Source of the DNA: Chionis minor
Lineage: Eukaryota; Chordata; Aves; Charadriiformes; Chionididae
Assembly: GCA_013398295.1 (NCBI GenBank)
Contig: VZSF01001345.1
Location: 273,697-337,696 of the forward strand
Direction: 5' to 3'
Length of the DNA stretch: 64,000 nucleotides
Under the pieces are notes generated by a model. The model searched no databases. It saw only the letters and a program-made list of their open reading frames with translations, and was not told where the DNA came from. Below, piece after piece: positions 25,838-38,800 of the stretch. Each line of letters starts with the position of its first letter. Position 1 is the first letter of the stretch. The position numbers were made by a program, and so were the translations under genes.

Positions 25838-28283
25838 CTGTGTATTGTGCAGGAAAGTCCTGACAATATTTAAGATGGCAGCTGATTAAGGTTATGAAGA
25901 AGATTATATGATGTAGTATCTACTCTAGTGGAGTAGTTGCTCATAGTCCATGAAATTCTTTAGTACCTTGTTTCTATGTTAATTTGTCCTAAGGTATCAC
26001 AGCAAATGTTTGCTTTGTAGAAAAGCAGAGTCTGCAAGCCCATGTGAGTCCCCTTAAGGAGCTGGTTTGGTTTTTTTAAGCAGAAAGGGGACCAGATATA
26101 TTTACTTGCTCTTAAAATGCTTAGTGTCTCTGAGATTTCAAAGGAAGGTGAAAAATGCTATTGCAATACTATAATTTGTACAAAAATCTGGAAAAACTTT
26201 TCTCATTTTACAAACGTAGAATTCTAAATGAAACTTCCTAATTTCCATGCATGTTGAAATTGGTTGGATTTAAATTAATAGTCTTAAATTAAAAGATCCC
26301 ACAACAACTTTCCAGTTTCTGATGCCTGAACTTCTACGTCTAACTTTTTACTCAAGCTTTGTGCAACATGTTTGAGCCTAGTATCTCCAAATGCGTTAAA
26401 CTAACATTTGGAGATTCTTTGACATGTGTCTAAAAAACTTTCTAAAAATGAAAGAAGTCTTTCATTAACACAGAGAAACTAATCCTGCAGAAATGGAAAA
26501 TAGACATAAAGCTGTTCTGTGTATGAAAAGTTATGTAAAATGACCCTATGATAAAGTATTCTATAGCATATTTAATACTATGCTAAACTCTTCAGGCATT
26601 GGTTAATTTGGGATTTTTTTTCTTTTTGTGAGAGTTTTTGATTTGCTACTTTCCCATCAAATCTTTTTTTCCTCTATGAAGCTGTTTAAAGCAATTTCCC
26701 CTATATTGCTTTCAAATATTCTCAGAACCTGTGGCAGTACATGCTGGTTTGTCAGAAACGGGTATTTTTAAATTCAAGAAATTCTTATGAATACTTACAC
26801 TGCTGTGTTTCGTGGCAAAGAAAGGAACCACCCATACAGCATATTATGATTTTTGAATGTATGGGGGACTCTTGTAATAGTCTTAAGTACTAAAAGAGCA
26901 GTTTGCAAGGTGTCATACTTATTTGGGAAATTTAAGGAGATTAGTGGCTAGGGACAGCTTTGAAATATTGCTTGACAGTACACTAATCTGCTGTTTGACT
27001 ACAAAGCACGTATTACACATATCTAAATGACTTTGCATTAGGGCAGAAAATGTTTATACTTTCCCCCCTTATCTATCAAGATAGACAGGTGGCCAAAAAT
27101 TTTAGTAGCTTAAGAAAAAGAATACTTGGACACATGAATTATAGACAAAAGAAGCCTAACAGATCTCTAAAATATTTTTTTGTTTAATATAGTTATTTTA
27201 TTTACTTAATCAAGCCATGAGACAAGGCAAGAAAGTTATTGATGTCTCCCATGTAATCTCCAGCAAGCCCAGCCATAGGTCAGCTTCTAGTAATCTTTGA
27301 AAGATAGTCAAGGATGCTTTAAAAACTTATCTGAACAAAATTAATAATTATGGCACTGAATCAATGAGTTAATTTTTCTGTTCTTTCAACATACAGTGAC
27401 AGCTGAAAATGTGAAATCTTACTAATTTCCCAGGTAAATATTGCAGAAGACTTTATCAAATTGAATAGCAATAAATGTAACTTAGAATCTAATTCTTGAG
27501 TTAAAATTTTCAAGATAGAATTTATTTAGATGTGAGTAAATAACTAATCTGTATGTGTTGTGGGGTTTTAGGTGGTTTTTCCTCTGCTAATTTTAATATT
27601 ACTGAATACTTTGAGTGTTGGGTGGGAGAAGGCCTTTTTTACCGTGTATATAAACTGTGGTATTTTCTGACATTTACAGCAAACGCATCCTGGAGAAATG
27701 TCTGAAGGTGAAGCGAGAAGCCTTCTATGCTTGTCATTTCCAAAGTTCATGCTCAAGCTTATATGATGATATGGTCAGTGTCTCAGAGTCACTCTGGGGA
27801 GTAACATCTGAGTTTCAAATACATACTATGTGAATTATCTGTGGTGCCCAATGTAGCTGTCTCTGGAATATGTTTTACCTCATTCTATACAATGAAAAAT
27901 AAGCATACTTCTAAAGAATTGACTTCCCTGATTTTGGGAAAGGAAAGCAGGGGAGTATGAGAGAGAAACGAAACAGTAATTAAAGGTGATCAAGAAACAT
28001 TTTCTTTTACTATAATATTCCTCATTTAAAAACCAAATAAAGTAGTGAATGTCACTTTTTGTACTGGTTTTTGATTACTAAAGAAATTAAGAATTATCAT
28101 CAATTTCTTTGGTTATAAACCTGAGTTAACTAAAAGTTTTTCAAATAGCTTTTCCACAAAGGTGTTTTCACTCACAAAAATAATAATTTTTTAAAAATCT
28201 ATCCCAGCCAGCTAAACAGAAATTTACTATAGCTGGTTGTGCTACTACCCTTTCAGGTATAAACTAAATGAAATCAGGAGCTG
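25838..28283. other. AT-rich single-copy stretch, one exon-like segment
   Basis: No repeat is recognised. A hydrophilic, splice-flanked open segment at 27680-27773 is discussed as a candidate exon. The rest is ordinary AT-rich DNA up to the target site of the solo LTR. Confidence 0.5.
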
Positions 28284-28288
28284 TCTTA
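28284..28288. repeat. Target-site duplication TCTTA, left
   Basis: This 5-bp sequence abuts the LTR terminus and is repeated exactly at 28938-28942. It is the footprint of retroviral integrase. Confidence 0.85.
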
Positions 28289-28379
28289 TGTCATGCGCCG
28301 GTCAAAGACCAGAGCGAGGTTTTGCTCATATTCTCAGGAACAGAATTAAGATTCAAAATGGAGTCAAGTGCCAAAGAAC

Positions 28380-28385
28380 TTTATT
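28380..28385 (-). terminator. LTR polyadenylation signal AATAAA
   Basis: TTTATT on plus is AATAAA on minus, about 200 bp after the TATA box of the LTR. This is the expected position for retroviral 3' end formation, near the end of R. Confidence 0.75.
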
Positions 28386-28580
28386 TGCCCAACAACAAGT
28401 TTACAAATGCAAAGGAGTGAGCAAGAGATAAAGAGAGGAAGGAAGAAAAGAAAGAAAGAGGAAAGGATGAAAAACTTTACAGCAATAGCTACCACCCTGG
28501 AGCTGCGGCGTCCCGGCAGTGATTAGTTTCGAGTCCTGTGGGGGAACATTCCATCCGATGCTGGTTGGTTGGTTCCGTTC

Positions 28581-28588
28581 TTTTATAG
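28581..28588 (-). promoter_or_regulatory. LTR TATA box
   Basis: On the minus strand the sequence is CTATAAAA. It is placed so that U3 lies upstream and a 150-200 bp R region lies between it and the poly(A) signal. Confidence 0.75.
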
Positions 28589-28937
28589 GGTCCTCACAAG
28601 CTGTTGTGCTTAACCACACCTTTCATCTGGTGGTGGTGCTCATGTCCAATACTGTTCCCAGGGGGTCTCCAGGTCTCTCAGTCTCCCCGATCCTGAGTCT
28701 GCTGGTGGATTTCCTGTAGATAAACATCTGCATTGATGGTGTAAGCAGGGTTGTGATAAGCAGGCTGTGGTGTTTGCTTATAGGTTTCCTGTCTTCAGTG
28801 GTATCAGCAGTGTCATGATTAGCAGGCTGTGGTGGTGGTGTCCGTTGATGGTGTTCCTGCCACAGTAACATTGAGTCAAACACCCGCTGTGTTGGTGGTG
28901 CCAGGAAAGTTGGTTATCACCAATGCAGTCTCTCACA

Positions 28938-28942
28938 TCTTA
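28938..28942. repeat. Target-site duplication TCTTA, right
   Basis: Exact copy of 28284-28288, directly after the LTR terminal CA. Confidence 0.85.
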
Positions 28943-31569
28943 GCAGTACCATAAAGGTAAAAGAGAAGGTGTATTTCTTCTCCTTTAGGAAATAATATAA
29001 TATTGTACTCTTCTCTTCCCAGTCTTGGCTAGAACACGTTTCTTTTGAACCTTTCTCTTAATAGAAAAAACTGAACCTTAGATACAATAGCTAATCTTCG
29101 TAAAAAGTACAGTTTTCATTTCAGAAAGCAAGTGCTAACTCTAAAGTGAGACTCAGTTAAAGCTTTCTTAAGTAGATTCATACTGATACAAAAGAGCATA
29201 CCAATACCCAAAGAGTTCATTACTTGCCAGTAGTCAGGGAACTAACACATTCAGTTGAACTAACTTTGGAAACTGTTTAACTGACTTAATACTCTCCCAT
29301 AAATTTATATTACTTTAAGATTAACAACTTCAATATAATTGACTATGAAAACACTTTGTTGTTTAATCTGGAGTTATTGTTCCATTCATGAAATGCTAGA
29401 CAATTAACTGGGACTCTAAACTCTGACTGGTTTCTGTGTTTCTTCCCAAATCTCTAAAAGAAGTTATTACAATTTACTTGGGATGATCAGAATTAACTGT
29501 AATTTGAAAGAAGACTTTTACTGAGGATTCTAAATACCTCTACAGTACAAATAAAATGTAAACTAACATATTACTTGGTGCATGTCCATATTGAGGAATA
29601 CAAAAGGAGAACAAGCATTTGTACATACTAAACCACAAATTTCAGTAATGAATAAAATATGGATTTTTATGTCTCAGCAAGATTGATACATCTTGTAACC
29701 AGTGTTGTTTTAATATAGGAGAACATGAAAAATTTCCTCATTTCTCTGAAAAGTGCTCCAGGTTTACACAGTGGTGAACTTGTTGGTTAAATTGTTATTG
29801 GAATAAAAACTCTGTGTGGGAGACTGTCTAAACTAATATATCCACTGAGGAGTTACTATATTAACAATATTCCCTATGGCTATGCTAGCACAGTAGAAGA
29901 GAAGATGGTGGTATTGTCTTCAATGCCAGTGATGCTTTGAGAAACTTTGAAACATTTTACTTGAAAACAACAAAAAAGCTCATCTACATCTATGAACTTT
30001 AAAATGATAGAACACTATGAATTGGTTTTATCCATGTGGGACTAAAGGAATCATACAAGTCACATACACATTTGATTAAAATCTCACAACACAAGTTCAA
30101 ATGTCGGGTGTCTCGTCATGTTTCATTTGTCTGTCTTTCCTTCCTTCTTAGAGTTGGAACTCAGCTCCTCTACCACAAAATGGTGAGAAGGCGACTGTTT
30201 TCAGTGGGGTTTTGTTTGTTTATTGGTTTTCAAATGTTTTCTAGCTATAAGGAAGGACAATGGGACTTACTTTTGATGAAATTTGCCATCCATGTCGTAC
30301 TCCTAGGAAATTTGAATTAGATTCCTATAAAATCTCAAAGTTTTGACCTATACCAAACCTCTTTCATTCATCGTTTAACAGACTTCAGTGAAGGTCTAAT
30401 TGTAAAGTGCTTGCACTGGCAGTAAACAAATTGGATACTATTTGTTCAGGTACTCAAATATAATTAATTATGGTCATTTAGCGCTAAGTAGTGATTGTGA
30501 ATTGTGTTGGTCTACATGTGGGTCTACATGTGTGTTGATATTATCTATAACCATGCCCACTTAATAGTAATTACTGCAGGAAAATGTACTGTAAGCTGTG
30601 TTTGTAGATGATACAAATCCATTCTGGCAATCGTACTTAAAGTGATACTTTCCCTTAAAGGAAAGTGGTACTGACCTGCAGCTGGCTAGGGCAGGTTCAA
30701 AACCAGCTTAGCTATGCAGCTCTTAATCTCACTCTATGAGAAGACTTGTTAAAATCTAAGTAGCGTGTGAAACCTGTAAAAGCCACTGAACTATGTAGCA
30801 CTACATGGGAAAGATGGATCAGCTACATATATTTCTTACTGCTTCACAGCAGATGGGTGGTTAATTGTTCCTAAGGTCGTTATGTTGATGTTTTTTCTAG
30901 AGCGCCTTTTGGGATATATGGCAACTACAAGTTTCTCCTGTTGTTAAATTGTCACCTGCAGGGCATTTGCTTACTGTCATGTAAAGAGTAACAAAATCGC
31001 AAAACCTAAATGAAGGACCCTTCACCTGGAGGTTCACTGTCATCTAATGTACTAGTGGAAGAATTAGTTAATTAGAGCGTTTATATATCATATGTGCATT
31101 TGTACGCATGACTGTGTGAAGGTGTTTTTCTTTTGGCAGGATTAAATGAGAGAAAGGAACTCTGAGCAAACAGGTTCTGACTGACAACAGGGAGAAGGCA
31201 TGCCTTACACAGAAATAGGTTGCTATAATACCTTGTGATTCAACACTAAAGTCTTGAATGTTATGGTAACAGTCGTGACATGACAATGAATGTTACGGGA
31301 ATGAAACTGTATTCTGGTTGTGCTTCTGTTCCTGAGAGCTTCTTGCTGAATATAGATAAATCTTGCCCTTAAGGATTTTGAGTCATTCATCTTGTTTTGG
31401 CTCCACTCGTTACATCATGTGATGAACTTGTTTTGCTAGGAAGCAAATATTTCAGCTCATAAGATCTTCTGTAATTATATAGAATCCCTCACCTAATGAT
31501 CTTAAAGTAAGGAAATACATCATAAGGAAAAGGAAGTAGAAAATTAGTTTTATGTTTCATCAGCAGTAA

Positions 31570-31597
31570 TCAAGGTAAGAAGCTCTTCTTACCTTGA
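31570..31597. repeat. Perfect hairpin: 12-bp arms, 4-nt loop
   Basis: TCAAGGTAAGAA, loop GCTC, then TTCTTACCTTGA. The arms are exact reverse complements, and each carries AAG/GTAAGA, a strong splice-donor match, on opposite strands. No coding context was found. Confidence 0.9.
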
Positions 31598-33332
31598 CTT
31601 CTCTAAGCAGTAACTTCTGCCCCAACATTTTGGGCAAGTGAAAGGGGAAACAATGATCTGTATAAATTATATGCAGTAATTCTGGCACAAACAAGTTACT
31701 GTTGCCCATTTAAACCTTCAGAAAACCTGTTTCTAACTTTTAGATTTCGTTCCTTTAATTAGTGCAGTTCTTACTCTCTGAGTGGCAACTTTACTGAATT
31801 AATCTTAAGAACAGAAGTTGATGCTTTGGTGAAACAGAAGGGCTCTGCATGCTTGCTGTAGTTCAAAAAATTTCTTGAAATTAAATGCAACATTGTTAGT
31901 GGATTATATAGCTGTTAGCTGTCTTTGAAACTGCTTGAAAATGTACTCTGCTGCATGTGTACAAACCTGAAGATGTGTGACAGGGGAAATAATTACTGTG
32001 CACATAGCAAGATTTGTCAAGTCATGGCAAAAAGTAGATACGAAACTTCTAATTTGGTTTTCTAAACAAAGGTCATCAGATAATGGTAAACTAGAGACAC
32101 ATTGAAAACAACCAGAAAAACTCCATAAAAAACTATGAGAAATGCATTATCGCTGTGTTTGTTCACTTATTTCCTGACCAACTTGCTTAAGGGCTCAGCA
32201 AAACAAGTGGTCACAAAAGAAAATATTTTTCTCTCATGCTTTGAGAGGGCAAAAAGTCTAGATGTTAAACCTGTCAGGTTATGACTAAGGTGCACCATGT
32301 CTGCAAAAGCTTGTACGGTTTGAGGAGGAAAATGCTAAGATTCAGAAACATTTGCCTGCTTTGGATACTAGAAGAATAGGTACCTAGCCCTGGTTAGTTA
32401 ATGTCCTGGATTTTCCAACTGGTAACCTAAAAACTCTTTTAAAAATTATCATCCCTTCCTATTGCAAAGTAATGAAGCTGAAGGAGGATGGACTGATTTT
32501 TCTGAAAAATATCAAAAAGACAGTGCACATGAAGAAGTAAAGTCTTAGTCCCTGGGGACCAGTCCAGTGCACTTTCCATTAGACCATGTTATTTTTCTGG
32601 GACACTGTGATAGATTGTTCTTGAAGACATCTCGGTATGTTGGCTGTGTGTATCTAAGATGTATGAACAAAAAAACAAAGCCAGGAAACTCTACCTGTAT
32701 GTGGGGTGAAATTGTAACATCAGACATGCCTATAATCTGTTTAGTGTCTTTTCATTTAAGGTGGAAATAAGTCATATTAACAGTCTTGTTGTTTTGATGG
32801 ATGAAGAGGATTTGATGGAAGAAAAGACTTTGCTGAAAAACCTATCTAACCTATAAATAGGACCCAACCCTGAAAGACGATATAGGTTACCAACTCCACC
32901 ATCACTGTAAGAAATTCCTAATAATTTCTACAGGTGGACAGAAGATGCTACACTGGCACTTATTTCTGAAGGACACTCTATAGCTTGTTTATTTGGGCAT
33001 AACTTGGGGACGGGATGGAGGGCAATGGGATAGCTGACTCTCCTTGCCAAGAATCTGCCCAATGGGATTTTGGAGCCTCCTCATCCAAGCATAACACAAT
33101 CCAGTGTAGTATTTACTGAAACTGTTCCTGCAAGAGGCATTTGCACTGACATGACCATCACAAGAGAACTAAAAAATAGTAAAAGAGGCAAGCTATGTTA
33201 AACACTTGTGCAGGTGAAAAAAAATGGTCTGGTCTACTGAAACAGATGCTCAACAAAGCATCTGTTTGTCTGGAAGTATATCCAGTAGGCTATTTATAGG
33301 ACTTCCATATCAAAGTGTTTGGGTGGTTCTGT

Positions 33333-33357
33333 GGGTATTGGGTTTGGGGTTTTGGGG
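33333..33357 (+). other. G-quadruplex motif
   Basis: Four G-runs (GGG, GGG, GGGG, GGGG) are separated by loops of 4, 3 and 4 bases, in a G/T-rich patch that continues into GGTTTTG-type sequence. It satisfies the usual quadruplex pattern. No adjacent gene was found to explain it. Confidence 0.7.
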
Positions 33358-35276
33358 TTTTTTTTGGTTTTGTTGTTTGTCTTTACACTTTAGAGAAAAC
33401 ATTCAAGTAGCTGTAGAATGGGTTTTTTATAGGTAAACAGTGGGACACAGATGTTACACTTGAGTCCAGCTCTCACTTTGTGGATGTATATTCTCTACAT
33501 ACTGATCTGAAAAATATACTCTTTTCTTCTTACTGTAGTGTGAGATCTTGTTCAACACACTAAATTTTTCCTCATTGGTATTTTCCGTGTTCCTTAAGAC
33601 TGCAACATTTTCAAAACTCTTCCAACTTTGTTCTGAACCACTGTGACCTACCGTCTTGTCTTGTGTATTGATTATTCTCATTGCAATAAACTGTATGCAA
33701 GACTGATCCTTACATGCAAAGACATATGGTGACAAGTAGTCTTAAAATTCCTCATTATTTGCATTGAGGTTTGAAATACTTAATCTTTGTCAAACCTGAA
33801 GCTTTAATACAGATATTTGTCCTGCACAATTGCATCTGCAACATTGTTCTGATCTATGGTTCTATAAGCATCTGAGCAGGGAGCATGCTCCAGGGATGAT
33901 TTGGGGCTTTAGTTGATAAATAAAATGTCCAGAAAAAAGAAGAACCTGGGAAGAGGGATAGGGAGTGGAAGGAAGATGTAAAAGGGCAGAATGTCTGTTC
34001 TGTGTCAAGCCTAGAAAGAGAAATTCTGTACCTCCAGCAATACTAAAGTACACAATATATAAAATTGCTACTACCTTCATAATGGCATGGAGATGGAAGA
34101 ACTCCCTACAGAATCAACAGCCCAATTTTAAATGTGCACTGGCTGCTAGCTAAAGTGAATGGACAAAGAGAGAGGAAAGATTACTTTATTCTTTCGGGTA
34201 GGCCTGCCATATAGATATTAAGATAACTGCAGATTCTGAAACTTTCTTGGAAGAAGTACCTTTAAGATCCAGAAATCTTAGCTCACATTGATGTAAAATT
34301 TCAGAGGATTGTGTTTTCAGTTATTCAGTAAAACTAGGAATGTAGCAAAAAGACAGACGTGATACATTTTCAGTCCAGATGTGTTTTCAGAAAAGCTTTT
34401 TTTCCTTGTAGTAGAATCAATCCTAAAATATTTCCCCTCAACTGTTGCTAATCAACAGAGAGGTTCCTGGCTACCAGGCAGCTAATCTCACAAACTTCTT
34501 AACAGAGAACTGCTTAAACCACAATCTTATCCTCTAAAAGAAAATCTACTGATTGTTTGATGTAAGTTGTACTGATGACACTAAGGAATTCAGCGGTCTG
34601 AGAGACATCAGTTTTGATAAGATTAGCAGTTTTCCTTTCCTTGGGTTATGGTGCACTGCAGCTGCTTAGGAACTTGCTGTAGAGGCTTCAAAGGAAACTG
34701 CATAACTGAAGGCAGATTGCCTGCTGCATTAAATTTTAGATTTACTTGGAATGCAAGTTCCTTACTGAGCACTATGAAGATAAAAATGCTAAGCTCTCTC
34801 TTCCTCATCCTCCACCCAGGGGAAAGATTTGACTGTCATTTATCAAAAAACTTTCGTTCAATACTCAACAGATGTAAACCACTTAAATATTGTACCTATT
34901 CTGTTGTTCCTCCCTGTATCCTATATGCTTTTTCCAGTTCATTTTATACTTCAACAACACTGTTATTTAATTCATTTGCATTGCTGTCCTGTTCCATGGG
35001 AAGTGGAGGGAGGGGAAACTACATATGTTGACATGTAGAACCACTCATGCTCTATAAAAAAGTAGAGAGAAAATAAATCTGTCCTGCACTGAATCTTGTG
35101 TTAGGTTTTGGAACAATCATCCTTTCTTTGCAAGGTTTGGCCTGCATTTTATTATTGTTTACCCTTCAGTGCTTTCAAAATAACAATATCTCCCCTGTCC
35201 TCCATGTATAATAGCTTCTTAAATTAAAAGTAACAGTGGATTCAATAGTTCTTGGTAATGTTAACACCAAAAGTTT

Positions 35277-35885
35277 AAGAATGGTTAGAGTTGGAAGGGA
35301 CCTTAAGATCATCTAGTTCCAATCCCCTTGCAATAGGCAGGGACACTTTCCACTAGAACAAGTAACTCAATACCCCATCCATACTGGCCTTGAACACTTC
35401 CAGGGATGGGGCATCCACAATTTCCGTGGGCAACCAGTTGCAGTGTCTCTCACCACACTCACAATAAAGAATTTCCTCATAATACCTAATCTAATTCTAC
35501 TCTCTTTCAATTTAAAACCATAACCCCTTGTCCTATTGCTACACTCCCTGATAAAGAGTCCTTCTACATCTTTCCTTTCGGCCCCCTTCAGGTGCTGGAA
35601 TGCTGCTATAAGATCTCCCGGGAGCTGTCTCTTCTCCAGGCTGAACAATCCCAACTCTCTCAGCCTGTCTTCTTATGAGAGGAATTCCATCCATCTGATC
35701 ATTTTCCTGGCCCTCCTATGGACTTGCCCCAACATCCCCACATCCTTTTTATGTTGGGGACCCCAGAGCTGGATGCAGTACCCAGGTGGGTCTGATGAGA
35801 ACAGAGTAGAGGGGCAGAATCACCTCCCTCAGCCTGTTACCCACACTCTTTTTGAACGAAGCCCAGGATGAGTTTGGCTTTGTTT
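35277..35885 (-). mobile_element. CR1 LINE fragment, 3' portion
   Basis: The minus strand reads from the region before the C-terminal motif (GPQHKKD-like, around 35750) through LGLFSLEKRQLPGDLIAAFQHLKGA (around 35590-35654) and RGYGFKLKESRIRLGIMRKFF to the 3' UTR 'gtcccttccaactctaacca' end near 35277. The terminal octamers are absent at the 3' edge, where 'accaaaagtttaag' replaces them. Frames are broken. It groups with the copies at 42975 and 16400 rather than with the 2.7-kb type. Confidence 0.93.
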
Positions 35886-38800
35886 GGTGTTTTTTTCCCT
35901 GTACATCTGTCTACTCTGTACTGCAGAGCTGTGTGCAGCTGTGGCATGGCAGGCTGTGAGCACAACACTAAAGTCAAAATCTAGGATGTGACTTCATTTC
36001 CTTGTGTAGAGACTGAACACAGAGAATGGTTTTCAAAAGATTTATTTCAAGTGTCTCGCTCTTCAACTGTATTAAGCTGAATGGAGTTGGGTTCAACCAG
36101 GTATGCTGTGTGATCTTTGTATGTGTTTATTTTTAGAAAGCACTTTCTGTCCTATTTTCACCGTTTCTTCAGACAGTGGTGAATCACTACATGATCATTA
36201 TATTCCTGAGTTAATAATTGCATAGAATTCAGGATAATTGGCACTTTTAACTATGATGCCACATAGTTTTAATAATATTTGTCATATTTAATAATATTTG
36301 TCATCTATAAGATCATAACTAAAAATACAAGAACCACTGTAACCTCAAAAAGCACTCCTAATAGCAGAACAATGACCAGTGACACTGTATGGGTTTGAAA
36401 TGACTTCAGTATTCTGTGTGTTGTGTTGCACAACACAGTATCAAGTAGAAACGGAGTATTTTTGGCTTTCCTGCTAACGCAAAGAGATTCAGAAGTAATT
36501 AAAAAGTGTAGCAAAGGAACTAGTTTTTTTTCCTAAACTTCTAGGTTCTATTTAGATAAACCTCCTGTGGAGACGAGATTGCAAAGAAATCTATATTCAG
36601 GAGCAATTGCTAGGGTAATATAAAGGTATATCTAATGCTGCAGTATAACATCAAAAGACATAAACTTAAATTGTGAACCTGCGTTCAGGTACCTCTGAGA
36701 ACCACCTAGTTTTACATTCATAATGTGCAGGATATTCTACAAAAACAGACTTTCCTCTAGGAAATTTAGTATCTCTTGACTACAAACAAGGATTTTTTTA
36801 TTTTTTTTTTCATGATGGTAAATGAATTTTGATACCAGAAATGAGGAAGTAATAAGGGCTGTGAAAGTTTAAATTTCCTGACCTTTTTACTATTTTAGGG
36901 AATGCTCATCCTGAATTCCTCCTGAAGCCTAATCTACTTAATTTCTCAGATTGGAATTTAGTTGAAGTAGTAAAAAAAGTATCTCAAAATAGCTTTAATG
37001 GTCTTGACAAATACCTGTAAGTGCCAAGTACAAGATCTTCTCATGTGCTTTCACTTTTCACACGAATTAGAATTGTATATTCCTGTTTAACATAATTTGT
37101 TCTCTTCTGGTTTCAGTTGCAATTATTACATTGACTTTAGTTAATTCAGTTGACAGGGAATTAATAGAGAATTGGCTTACTTCTCAGTAGCTTGTATAAA
37201 AGGTTTTCTGTAAATTTGTAGAGGGGGATAAGAGTTAGAAAAACTTTTTTCTGCCTATTTTAGGCAAAAGTTCATGCAGTCTCTTCCTGCTCTAAATCCA
37301 TTTTTTCTTCGGGTTGGCTTTCACTATGGTTCAGTTGATAGCACATACTGTTGATGTGTTTGCCAACATGGGCCTCCAGTGAGACAAAATATCTATACTC
37401 TATACAGTTTTCATACTGTAATAATTTTTTAAGAGCAAATGCATAACACACTTTAAATCACTTTGTTACCAAGACTCCCAATACAAGTTCACCCAATGTA
37501 GAGGTACTAAAAAACCCAACCAAACAACACACACACCCCCATCCCTCAGTGTTTTGGTAATTATTTTCAACTTTCATGAATCCAACTTATGTTGCTGGGG
37601 AGAAGGACAGAATATTTTAAAACTAGACTAAAGGCTTTTGTTTTGAAGAAGTTTCAAGTGCTGTATCTAGAAAATAAGTTTTGCATCTCTTCTTGCTTTT
37701 GTTGCTCTATTAGTGAAAGTATTTTCTGCTCATAAGAGTGTGACTGAATCCTTCTTGGGAATTGTTTTCCTTTTTCCTTTTACCAAAATGTGATTAATGT
37801 AGTCAAATTTGAAAGGCTGGCTATGATTCAAAGTCATCTCTCTTACAATGGGAGCATGAGACTTCTGAGCAACATTCTTAGTAATGGTTACGGATACCCC
37901 CAAAGATAACTGTTTTGACTACAAAATTTGTTTGAAGAAAAACTCTGTCTCGGTTGCAATTTTACCATGAAGAGAAAAGCTTTACTCAATGCACTGCCTC
38001 AAGGAAATTTTTCAGGCCATTGGACTAACACATTCATTTCCTGTCTCCCAGTGTGGATTTAATTGCTGTATCGATTTGATTTTTCTGCCTACAGAATTGA
38101 TTTTAGGGTTTGGGGCTTTTTTTGCTATTGGAACGTGACAAAATTCATGACAAGTACAGGATATTCCATGGAAAAATGACATGTTTTGAGAAATAGTCAT
38201 GCTGACAATAAAGGCATAATTTTATTGTTAATGACTCTATAATTGCTCTAGTGATGATTTCTATAGTCATCACTAAATTGATCCATAAGCCCTTTGTGAA
38301 AATATGAATTCTTTATTAGCTAAAAAAAGGGATAAACAAGAAGCTTTTTACCCTCTTAAAAAAAAAAAAAAATCATTGGAACTCATTCCAAAGCCAAATC
38401 AAAGGCAGAAGCAACTTAAAGTGTGAAAATGTACATGCCATTTCCCTAAAAGACGTAGTCATGCCTGATCTGGTTGGAGAAGACTTGCTATTTACAAGAC
38501 TGAAAACTCTGTTAATCTCACTACATGAATATCTATTGACTTGTCAGCTGTGCAGATTGACTTGTACCCCAGATCAGAGTGGTTTATTCAAAATAAAACA
38601 TTTTTCAAGGACCTACTACATGAAAAACATGTATTTTTTGTATTTTTTATAATTATCTTTCTTATTAATTTGTAGTTTAGAATCTACTGAATGTTGCTGA
38701 TGGTGAGATTCTGGTATTGTTCAAATGCTACTAATAAACTGGAAATAAAAGTAGGGAGTTTATTTTATCTGCATTAATGTAGTTCATTAGATGTCCTTGA

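Larger units (their letters stand above)
28289..28937 (-). mobile_element. Solo LTR of an endogenous retrovirus (649 bp)
   Basis: On the minus strand the element begins TGTGAGAGACTGC and ends GCGCATGACA, so the termini are TGT...ACA as in retroviral LTRs, and it is flanked by the 5-bp duplication TCTTA. Its internal order is that of an LTR: U3 with internally repeated GCAGGCTGTGGTG-like units (plus-strand positions about 28760 and 28824), a TATA box CTATAAAA at 28581-28588, a poly(A) signal AATAAA about 200 bp downstream at 28380-28385, and then about 90 bp of U5. No gag, pol or env sequence, primer-binding site or second LTR lies next to it, so it is a solo LTR left by recombination between the two LTRs of a provirus. 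A 5-bp duplication is compatible with several ERV classes and the family cannot be named from sequence alone. The LTR is clearly more GC-rich than its surroundings. It could act as a promoter on the minus strand, but nothing here shows that it does. Confidence 0.9.
28943..35276. other. Long AT-rich single-copy stretch, no gene seen
   Basis: No transposon is recognised. It holds a short tandem (gtctacatgtgg units near 30509-30535), a perfect 12-bp-arm hairpin at 31570-31597, and a G-quadruplex motif at 33333-33357. A 127-codon open frame at 34648-35031 (plus) lacks any motif I know and overlaps another frame, so I do not call it a gene. Confidence 0.5.

Noticed and set aside
34648..35031. 127-codon plus-strand open frame
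   Set aside because: No recognisable domain, overlapping frame 34829-35038, and composition typical of AT-rich DNA translation; no supporting splice or promoter context.
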